Assembly (NCBI GenBank): GCA_030620925.1
Contig: JAUXIQ010000022.1
Span: 1 to 12,177, forward strand
Direction: 5' to 3'
Origin: Nitrospinota bacterium
Lineage (GTDB): Bacteria; JAUXIQ01
DNA length: 12,177 nucleotides
The stretch's first letter is position 1; every line of letters begins with the position of its first letter. The notes below the pieces were generated by a model that was not told where the DNA came from, ran no database searches, and was given only the letters and a program-made list of their open reading frames with translations. The position numbers and the translations under genes were made by a program. This document shows positions 1 through 4,687 of the stretch, one piece after another.

Positions 1-60
1 AAGTGCAGGCGAGATTCTTCACTCCGTCCCGCTATGCGGGACTACGTTCAGAATGACACG
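1..60 (-). repeat. Composite intergenic repeat, copy 1 (inverted relative to 9493-9546)
   Basis: Read on the minus strand this has a fixed order of parts: GTCATTCTGA (48-57), a perfect 7-bp hairpin GTCCCGC/GCGGGAC (26-32 and 36-42, 3-base loop), then AAGAATCTCGCCTGC (5-19). The same parts in the same order occur on the plus strand at 9502-9546. The 15-base end block and the 10-base start block are identical in both copies; the hairpin arms are identical and only the loop and linkers differ. Similar TCATTCTGA...AAGAATC repeats are, from memory, scattered between genes in several environmental bacterial lineages. No coding function is visible. Confidence 0.85.
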
Positions 61-70
61 ATGCGGCTCC

Positions 71-135
71 GTAGGGGCGGTCCCGCGCGTGGCGGGATGT
101 AACCCGCCCTTTTGGGGCGTATTGTCATACGCCCC
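71..135 (+). repeat. GTAG-headed REP-like hairpin followed by a second perfect hairpin
   Basis: GTAG (71-74) is followed directly by GC-rich nested dyads: GGGCGG (75-80) against CCGCCC (104-109), with an inner perfect stem TCCCGC (81-86)/GCGGGA (92-97). Next to it is a perfect 9-bp stem GGGGCGTAT (114-122)/ATACGCCCC (127-135) with a 4-base loop. The latter has a shorter relative at 9318-9332. The stretch lies downstream of the acyl-CoA dehydrogenase stop codon, so its hairpins might also slow or end transcription of that gene, but no T-tract follows in that direction. Confidence 0.75.
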
Positions 136-170
136 TGGGGGTCTGTAATGATTATTGTGTCGACGGTGTT

Positions 171-1313
171 TTATGGCATGAGGAGGGCCTTGGCGATTAC
201 GCCTCGCTGGATCTGGTTGGTGCCCTCGTAAATCTGCAGCAGCTTGGCGTCTCGCATCAGTTTTTCCACGGGGTATTCTTTCATGTACCCGTATCCGCCG
301 AAAACCTGCACGGCATCTGTGGTGATGCGCATGGCAATATCGGATGCGAAAGCTTTGCTAATGGCCGATTCCTTGCTCTGTCGCATGCCCTGGTCGGCCA
401 TCCACGCGGCCTGCCAGCAAAGGAGGCGGGCGGCTTCAACGTCTTTGGCCATGTCGGCCAGAAGGAACTGGATTGCCTGGTTCATGGCGATGGGCATGCC
501 GAACTGGATTCTTTCCAGGGAATACTTCGTGGACTCCTCCAACGCTCTCCTGGCGACGCCTACCGCCAGTGCCCCCACCGAGGGACGGGTGCGGTCCAGG
601 GTCATCATGGCTATTTTGAACCCGTCACCTTCGTTCCATAGCAGGTTGGCCGCGGGCACCCTCACGTCCTCGAAGATGACCTCCGAGGTGTCCGAGGCGC
701 GCTGGCCCATCTTGTCTTCCCGCTTGCCCTTGCTTATGCCGGGCATTTCTCCATTGAGGATGAAGGTGCTTAAACCCTTGTGGCCCTTCTCCTTGTCAGT
801 GGAGACGAAGACGGAGAACAGGTTGGCGACTCCACCGTTGGTTATGAAGCATTTCCGGCCGTTGATGATGTAGTCGTCGCCGTCCTTAACCGCCTTGTTC
901 GTTATGCCCGACGCGTCCGAACCGGCTTCCGGCTCCGTGAGGCAGAAGGCGGCCATCTGAAATTCGGAGCAGAGCGCGCCCAGGTGCTTTTTCTTCTGCT
1001 CCTCGGTTCCCGCTATTATGATGGGCATAATCGCCAGGTCGTTGGCGAAGAGGGCGGTGGCTATCCCCGCGCATCCGAAGCCGAACTCCTCGGCCAGTAC
1101 GCAGCTTTCCAGGGTCGAAAGCCCGCCTCCTCCAAATTCTTCCGGCGCTTCGGCGTTGAGCAGCCCCAGGTCGAAGACCTTGCGGGCGATATCCCAGGGG
1201 TAATCCTCCGTCCTGTCGTATTCCGCTGCGACAGGTATTATCTCCTTTTCGACGAATTGGCGCACCACGCGCTGCAGTTCCTTTTGTTCCTCTGTTAGGG
1301 CGAAATCAACCAA
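171..1313 (-). CDS. Acyl-CoA dehydrogenase
   Basis: FAD-dependent enzyme of fatty or branched/aromatic acyl-CoA oxidation; it introduces a 2,3 double bond and passes electrons to an electron-transfer flavoprotein in the cytoplasm. The 380-residue length is standard. Both family signatures are present: AFCLTEPEAGSDAS at about 122-135 and QVFGGYGYMKEYPVEKLMRD at 335-354. The flavin-region segment LERIQFGMPI is at 266-275, and Glu363 in IYEGTNQIQR sits where the short/medium-chain type catalytic base lies. The start is a TTG at 1313: GAGGAG at 1321-1326 is 7 bases upstream and no ATG fits better. The gene lies 179 bases downstream of the Crp-type regulator, so it may have its own promoter. No ETF or other beta-oxidation gene is adjacent, so the chain-length preference cannot be told. 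Family assignment is certain; substrate is unknown. Confidence 0.96.
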   Translation of the reverse strand: MVDFALTEEQKELQRVVRQFVEKEIIPVAAEYDRTEDYPWDIARKVFDLGLLNAEAPEEFGGGGLSTLESCVLAEEFGFGCAGIATALFANDLAIMPIIIAGTEEQKKKHLGALCSEFQMAAFCLTEPEAGSDASGITNKAVKDGDDYIINGRKCFITNGGVANLFSVFVSTDKEKGHKGLSTFILNGEMPGISKGKREDKMGQRASDTSEVIFEDVRVPAANLLWNEGDGFKIAMMTLDRTRPSVGALAVGVARRALEESTKYSLERIQFGMPIAMNQAIQFLLADMAKDVEAARLLCWQAAWMADQGMRQSKESAISKAFASDIAMRITTDAVQVFGGYGYMKEYPVEKLMRDAKLLQIYEGTNQIQRGVIAKALLMP

Positions 1314-1382
1314 TCTCTTTCTCCTCTTGACAGGTATGTTGACCGGGAACGGTTGAATGGCAGGTATCCGTGTATATAGATT

Positions 1383-1411
1383 ATGTTACCTTTAAGTCAG
1401 TGATAACACAA
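1383..1411 (-). promoter_or_regulatory. Weak candidate promoter for the acyl-CoA dehydrogenase
   Basis: On the minus strand TTGTGT (1411-1406) and TAACAT (1388-1383) are separated by 17 bases, each matching four of six positions of a sigma-70 type consensus. The -10 lies 69 bases upstream of the TTG start. The gap of 1314-1492 otherwise shows nothing recognisable. Confidence 0.3.
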
Positions 1412-1492
1412 GAAAAAAGGGCTGAAGCGATCGATCGTGCGGCGAATGAAATTGAAGTGTTTTTCAGTGGCTTCCCGGAGTCGATTCGGCGT

Positions 1493-2197
1493 TCATTTTG
1501 CTGCTTCACCGAGGGCGACGTCGTCTTTGATGATTATATGCCGACGCTCGAAATCTATGATACCGTCTTTCTTGAGTGAGTTCAAGGCGGCGGTGGTGGT
1601 CTCTCTGGTAGACCCTATAAGGTTTGCGATGTCCTGATGGGTTATCTTCACCTTTATTCTGCGGCCCAGCCGATGGTCCTCTCCGTGTTCGCCGCCCAGT
1701 CTCATCAGAAAGCGAGCAAGTCTGCTGGGCACATGGCAGAAGAGCAGTTCCTCAACCCTGGATTCTATTTCCAGGCGTCTGAGCCCCATGAGTTTGGTGA
1801 TCTTTACGGATAGTTCCGGTTTATTCTCAATGAGGGTCTCGAAATTGTTTTTGGACATGGTGCAGATGGAGGTGTCGTCCAGTGCTTCGGCGAAGGTTTT
1901 TCTGGGACCTTCTTCCACCAGGGCCATCTCACCGAATACCTCGCCCGTCTCTAAGATGGCCAGGGTGATTTCCTTGCCGTCGTCGGAGAGTTTGGAAATC
2001 TTTACTCTGCCCTCCTTGATGAAATAGATTCTATCGGAGGGGTCTTTGGGCAAGTAGAAATAACTTCCCCTGGGCACACTCTCCATGTGAGTTATTTGGC
2101 CCAGGCCGTTCATTTCTGCTTCGCTGAATCCGGCGAAGATGTTCAATTTCTTCAGGTACCAGACCTTGGACTGAAGTTCCAGTCGTTCCTCATCCAT
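1493..2197 (-). CDS. Crp/Fnr family transcriptional regulator
   Basis: DNA-binding regulator with an N-terminal cyclic-nucleotide-binding fold and a C-terminal winged helix. In the 234-residue protein the effector domain spans about 18-130. A phosphate-binding-cassette-like stretch runs from 88 (FGEMALVEEGPRKTFAEA); its Arg99 matches the position that contacts the cyclic nucleotide phosphate in CRP, so cAMP-type ligand binding is possible. A long dimer helix lies at about 131-155, and the helix-turn-helix is around 185-211 (ITHQDIANLIGSTRETTTAAL). The N-terminus has no cysteine, so this is not an FNR iron-sulfur oxygen sensor. The start is ATG at 2197, with a modest AGGG 7 bases upstream. A dyad in its own leader suggests autoregulation. 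The targets are unknown; the neighbouring dehydrogenase and sugar kinase are possible members of the regulon. Family certain, signal unknown. Confidence 0.95.
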   Translation of the reverse strand: MDEERLELQSKVWYLKKLNIFAGFSEAEMNGLGQITHMESVPRGSYFYLPKDPSDRIYFIKEGRVKISKLSDDGKEITLAILETGEVFGEMALVEEGPRKTFAEALDDTSICTMSKNNFETLIENKPELSVKITKLMGLRRLEIESRVEELLFCHVPSRLARFLMRLGGEHGEDHRLGRRIKVKITHQDIANLIGSTRETTTAALNSLKKDGIIDFERRHIIIKDDVALGEAAK

Positions 2198-2212
2198 TTC
2201 TGAACCCTACCC

Positions 2213-2233
2213 CTTTTAATCATGATTTAAAAG
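2213..2233. promoter_or_regulatory. Candidate operator dyad upstream of the Crp/Fnr-type gene
   Basis: Arms CTTTTAA (2213-2219) and TTAAAAG (2227-2233) are perfect inverted repeats around a 7-base centre that itself contains ATCATGAT. The dyad lies 16 bases before the start codon, between the likely promoter and the gene. That is a typical place for repression by the gene's own product. It is not a clean CRP or FNR consensus site. Confidence 0.4.
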
Positions 2234-2235
2234 GA

Positions 2236-2264
2236 AAATTAATAGGGAAAACCTGATTTGTCAA
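2236..2264 (-). promoter_or_regulatory. Candidate promoter for the Crp/Fnr-type gene
   Basis: A perfect -35 hexamer TTGACA lies at 2264-2259 on the minus strand. AT-rich sequence containing TAATTT (2241-2236, 17-base spacing) or overlapping TTAATT follows. The -10 match is poor (three of six positions), so the -35 and the location in an 81-base gap are the main support. Confidence 0.45.
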
Positions 2265-2278
2265 CTCCCGGGCAATTT

Positions 2279-3265
2279 TTATAGGCCTTTTATCTTGTGC
2301 CCGGCGTAACATGCGGCTCCTATGGCTCCTGCCGAGCTCCCCAGCATGGCGGGGACAATAGATACACCTTGTGTGAAGGCCTTAAGCGCCCTGCGCAGAG
2401 CCTCCTCTTTCGCAGGCTCGAGGATGAAGTGGCCCGCTTTCATGAGCCCGCCTCCCACCACTACGGTGCGGGGGGCGAAGATATTTATCATGTTGGCTAT
2501 TCCCACTCCCAGGCTGCGGCCGGCTTTCTCCAGAATTTGCACTGCATCGGCATCGCCTTTAAGAGCGGCCTTGTGCACCGTCTCCGCGTCTACCTTGTCC
2601 GCAGACCCGCCCGCAAGTTCCGAGATGATCTTTCCCCGCCCCTCTTTTACGGCGTCTACCGCCATCCTGGCTACGGCGGCGGCGGAAGCCATGGCTTCAA
2701 GGCAGCCTCGGTTTCCACAGGCGCATATTGCACCTCCCTTGTCAATGGTGATATGCCCCGGTTCAGCGCCGGCTCCCAGGACCCCGCTGAAAATCTCCCC
2801 GTCGATGATTATTCCTCCCCCGATGCCTGTTCCCAGCGTGAGGCAGATTACGCTGTCGCTTCCCTGCCCTGCGCCGAGTCTGTGCTCCCCGAAAGCGGCA
2901 AGGTTAGCGTCGTTCTCAAGAAAGACTGGTATCTCTAATCCACGGGTTAATATTTCCGTTATGGGCGTTCCTTCCCATCCGGGAAGGTTGGGGGCCTGCA
3001 CCACAATACCTCTGGCGATATCCAGCGGGCCCGCGGTGCCGATTCCGAGAGCGCGCAGGTCTTGCTGTTTTATACCCCGGGAGGTCAGGAGGGATTTTTC
3101 GGCTTCCATCAACCTTTCCAGGGCCTGGTCGGGCCCTCTACGGGCATCGGTGTCAATCTTGCTCTGGGCCACCACTTCCCCCCTGTTGTCCAGAAGGACG
3201 AGCTTGATATCGGTGCCCCCTATGTCCACGCCTGCGGTAAGCTTACCTTTTTCGGTGTTATTCAT
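2279..3265 (-). CDS. ROK family sugar kinase (glucokinase-like)
   Basis: Cytoplasmic ATP-dependent sugar kinase of the ROK family, most like bacterial glucokinases. The N-terminal phosphate-binding loop is DIGGTDIK at 14-21. Asp119 in LENDAN is the expected catalytic base. EPGH at 168-171 is the sugar-contacting ExGH motif and supplies the zinc-ligand His171. The zinc site continues as CACGNRGC at 181-188 (Cys181, Cys183, Cys188), followed by Glu190. The second ATP-domain loop GTGIGGG is at 145-151. The 328-residue length is normal, and there is no N-terminal helix-turn-helix, so it is an enzyme and not a ROK repressor. The start is ATG at 3265 with only a weak ribosome binding site. The gene precedes the Crp-type regulator on the same strand with an 81-base gap. 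Exact sugar (glucose, N-acetylated hexosamine or other) is not decided by sequence alone. Confidence 0.94.
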   Translation of the reverse strand: MNNTEKGKLTAGVDIGGTDIKLVLLDNRGEVVAQSKIDTDARRGPDQALERLMEAEKSLLTSRGIKQQDLRALGIGTAGPLDIARGIVVQAPNLPGWEGTPITEILTRGLEIPVFLENDANLAAFGEHRLGAGQGSDSVICLTLGTGIGGGIIIDGEIFSGVLGAGAEPGHITIDKGGAICACGNRGCLEAMASAAAVARMAVDAVKEGRGKIISELAGGSADKVDAETVHKAALKGDADAVQILEKAGRSLGVGIANMINIFAPRTVVVGGGLMKAGHFILEPAKEEALRRALKAFTQGVSIVPAMLGSSAGAIGAACYAGHKIKGL

Positions 3266-3285
3266 GTCGTTTCCCGAGGTGATGT

Positions 3286-3314
3286 TTGACTATGCCGCCA
3301 ATATGAGATAAAAA
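3286..3314 (+). promoter_or_regulatory. Candidate promoter for the ferredoxin-like gene
   Basis: TTGACT (3286-3291, five of six) and TAAAAA (3309-3314, four of six) are separated by 17 bases. They point rightwards in the gap between two divergent genes (3266-3376), leaving a leader of about 55 bases. No equally good leftward promoter for the ROK kinase was found in the same gap. Confidence 0.4.
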
Positions 3315-3376
3315 TTATTACCTGTGGTGAAGAAAGCCATCGTCCCTCAATCATACATAAACTTCGAGGTGAGCCT

Positions 3377-3709
3377 TTGAGAGAATATCGCAATCATGTT
3401 TTAATCTGCGGCGGCCCATCCAAGTGTGGGTCGGATTGCGGCGAACACGATGTGGAGACGCTGCGCTCTGAGTTGATCTCTCTGCTGAAAGAGATGGGCC
3501 TCCGTGAGCGGGTCAAGGTCTCCACCACCAACTGCCTGGGCGCCAAGGAGCCGGGGCCCATTATGGTCATCTATCCTGAAGGTATCTGGTACAAAGAGGT
3601 TACCTCAGGATGGCTGAAACAGATAGCGGAAAAGCACCTCGCCGGGGGAGAGGTAGTAGAGCCTCTCCTCATTCACGAAATGGCCCCTTCCCGGCGGCGG
3701 TCTGAATGA
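3377..3709 (+). CDS. Thioredoxin-fold [2Fe-2S] ferredoxin-like protein, one canonical ligand Cys replaced
   Basis: Small cytoplasmic redox-type protein of 110 residues, matching the thioredoxin-like ferredoxin family (Clostridium pasteurianum [2Fe-2S] ferredoxin, NuoE C-terminal fold). Recognisable parts are the opening strand HVLICGG (7-13), the CLG loop (53-55), the signature VIYPEGIWYKEVT (64-76) and the closing segment AEKHLAGGEVVEPLL (84-98). The family normally binds the cluster with four cysteines, the last two as CxGxC. Here Cys53 is present but the partner position is Lys57; Cys11, Cys17 and Cys21 are the other cysteines. Cluster binding is therefore uncertain, or uses a rearranged set. 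The start is TTG at 3377, with GAGGTGA (3366-3372) 4 bases upstream; a GTG at 3370 runs straight into a stop. The gene stands alone, so no partner enzyme is indicated. Fold confident, redox role less so. Confidence 0.85.
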   Translation: MREYRNHVLICGGPSKCGSDCGEHDVETLRSELISLLKEMGLRERVKVSTTNCLGAKEPGPIMVIYPEGIWYKEVTSGWLKQIAEKHLAGGEVVEPLLIHEMAPSRRRSE

Positions 3710-3752
3710 GGGGAATCGGTGCAGGATTAAGCGGCACCTTAAGATTCCCCTC
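3708..3752. terminator. Two-part hairpin between convergent genes, possible bidirectional terminator
   Basis: A 10-bp outer stem GAGGGGAATC (3708-3717)/GATTCCCCTC (3743-3752) encloses a 5-bp inner stem GGTGC (3718-3722)/GCACC (3734-3738). The first arm begins inside the stop codon of the ferredoxin-like gene, and the hairpin lies 32 bases from the stop of the convergent gene. No clear T-tract follows on either strand, so intrinsic termination is not assured. It could instead be a 3'-end stabilising structure. Confidence 0.55.
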
Positions 3753-3784
3753 TATCACTTATCCCCCCGCAAGAGACATTTTAT

Positions 3785-4174
3785 CTATTGCGCAGGCTGT
3801 TGCAGCGCCTCTTCAATAGTCACCTTTACTACGTACGTTGGCGGGGGGAGCTTGGCGGTCGCCGGGTTGCTTTTGAGCCCCTCCACCATCATGTCATAGA
3901 TATCCCCCGATGAGAGGAGTTCCGCATTGCCCTTGAACTGGTATCCTTTCATCCCTTTGGCGTTAACCACATCGATGGCTACCTGTGGGTTCTGCTCCAG
4001 GTTGGCTCTGGTGTTGGGGGATAGGATGTCGGCAAAAATAAGGGTATCATCGTCCAGTATCCTCACGGAGCCTTTGGGGGATACGTTGGGTTTGCCGTTC
4101 TTGTCCGCTGTAGCGACGTAGGCGGGCATAAAATCTTTGATCAGCTCCTTCATGTCTTCAGTAAGTTTACCCAT
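3785..4174 (-). CDS. Pyridoxamine 5'-phosphate oxidase family protein (FMN-binding split barrel)
   Basis: The 129-residue protein fits the small single-domain flavin or F420-binding split-barrel family annotated as pyridoxamine 5'-phosphate oxidase-related. True PNPOx enzymes are much longer, so vitamin B6 oxidation is not implied; an FMN-dependent reductase or flavin-binding role is more likely. Support comes from AYVATADKNGKPNVSPKGS at about 18-36 (the strand-turn-strand that contacts flavin phosphate), ILDDDTLIFADILSPNTRANL at about 39-59 and NPQVAIDVV (62-70). The reading frame is open to 4201, but the ATG at 4174 is preferred: AGGGAG lies 7 bases upstream, and homologues begin with a similar short helix (from memory). 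The gene has its own strong-looking promoter and converges with the ferredoxin-like gene. Substrate unknown. Confidence 0.88.
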   Translation of the reverse strand: MGKLTEDMKELIKDFMPAYVATADKNGKPNVSPKGSVRILDDDTLIFADILSPNTRANLEQNPQVAIDVVNAKGMKGYQFKGNAELLSSGDIYDMMVEGLKSNPATAKLPPPTYVVKVTIEEALQQPAQ

Positions 4175-4257
4175 GGCTCGCTCCCTTTGAAATTGACACA
4201 TTATCTGCTTCCTGGCGTAGGGCCGATTATCAGGCCACCCGCGTGAAATCTGTTCAG

Positions 4258-4287
4258 AATATATGCGAGAAATGAGAAATTTGTCAA
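4258..4287 (-). promoter_or_regulatory. Promoter for the oxidase-fold gene
   Basis: On the minus strand a perfect TTGACA (4287-4282) and TATATT (4263-4258, five of six) are spaced by 18 bases. The -10 lies 83 bases upstream of the ATG at 4174. The leader contains a short GGCC/GGCC dyad around 4223-4238, too weak to call a riboswitch. Confidence 0.6.
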
Positions 4288-4383
4288 GAGTATAAGGATA
4301 TCTTCCGATTAGTATATAAAGACGTTTAAACTGTATTGAGACCCGATGATAAATTTAACTGCTTAACTAATTCAAATGCTTAT

Positions 4384-4403
4384 GACCTCAAAAGGTCTTT
4401 GAG
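4384..4403. repeat. Two mutually exclusive short hairpins in the AT-rich gap
   Basis: GACCT (4384-4388)/AGGTC (4393-4397) and CTCAAA (4387-4392)/TTTGAG (4398-4403) are two perfect small dyads that share bases, so only one could form at a time. They lie about 75 bases upstream of the -10 of the prkA promoter. As DNA they could be a protein-binding dyad. They are short and may be chance in an AT-rich stretch. Confidence 0.3.
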
Positions 4404-4471
4404 ACATTTTAAATTGAAATTTTCGGAGCGGAATTACGTCAAACTATATGGAGGGCTTTTATGGAGCATTA

Positions 4472-4480
4472 TGGTATAAT
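4472..4480 (+). promoter_or_regulatory. Extended -10 promoter for the prkA-yhbH-spoVR operon
   Basis: TGGTATAAT is a perfect TATAAT preceded by the TGn extension. No good -35 sits 16-18 bases upstream, which is common for extended -10 promoters. Transcription would start near 4487 and give a leader of about 200 bases before prkA. No sigma-54 type GG...GC element was noticed. Confidence 0.55.
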
Positions 4481-4573
4481 TAGGAAGAATTGAAGAATAT
4501 TTGGGCTAAAAGCTACGTATATGCTGTTTGGTTGGTTTGAAGAAGAGGCGGGAGGGTAATATATTTAAAAACA

Positions 4574-4681
4574 ATGGGGACGAGAAGAGTCCTTGATTTT
4601 GAAATGGGCAGAAAAAAAATAAAAAAAAGGGCAATTCTAAACGGAATTTGTCTGAAGCTGCCTTGTACGCTGAGGAGGTGA
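4574..4681 (+). CDS. Possible 35-codon leader peptide ending inside the prkA ribosome binding site
   Basis: An ATG at 4574 opens a 35-codon frame whose TGA (4679-4681) overlaps the tail of the prkA Shine-Dalgarno (AGGAGGTGA). The prkA start at 4688 follows 6 bases later. The peptide would be strongly basic: it starts MGTRRVLDFEMGRKKIKKRA and continues with a short hydrophobic stretch and two Cys before ending in RR. A second in-frame ATG is at 4604. No well-spaced ribosome binding site precedes either ATG; the nearest purine-rich block, GGGAGGG at 4550-4556, is 17 bases before the first. It may be chance, but the stop placement is what translational coupling would need. The frame contains the A8-T-A8 run at 4612-4628. 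Confidence 0.3.
   Translation: MGTRRVLDFEMGRKKIKKRAILNGICLKLPCTLRR
4673..4678 (+). promoter_or_regulatory. Strong ribosome binding site that decides the prkA start
   Basis: AGGAGG is followed by candidate GTG starts at 4682 (3-base spacing) and 4688 (9-base spacing). The second spacing is much more usual, and the protein then begins MSIFKRIEEH, similar to how PrkA family members begin. Confidence 0.65.
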
Positions 4682-4687
4682 GTGGTA

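Noticed and set aside
1370-1579. A 69-codon plus-strand frame between the dehydrogenase and the Crp-type gene
   Set aside because: Its end overlaps the regulator gene antisense, no good ribosome binding site precedes it, and no family is recognisable.
1493-2197. FNR-type oxygen sensor
   Set aside because: The N-terminal region lacks the cysteines needed for a [4Fe-4S] cluster. The cassette around 88-105 fits nucleotide binding better.
2322-3311. A 329-codon plus-strand frame opposite the ROK kinase
   Set aside because: It lies fully antisense to a gene with all ROK motifs. Its product is Pro/Ser/Arg-rich low-complexity, typical of a shadow of a GC-rich gene.
4202-4573. Riboswitch or small RNA in the AT-rich gap
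   Set aside because: Only very short dyads were found. No recognisable aptamer core or hairpin with T-tract is present.
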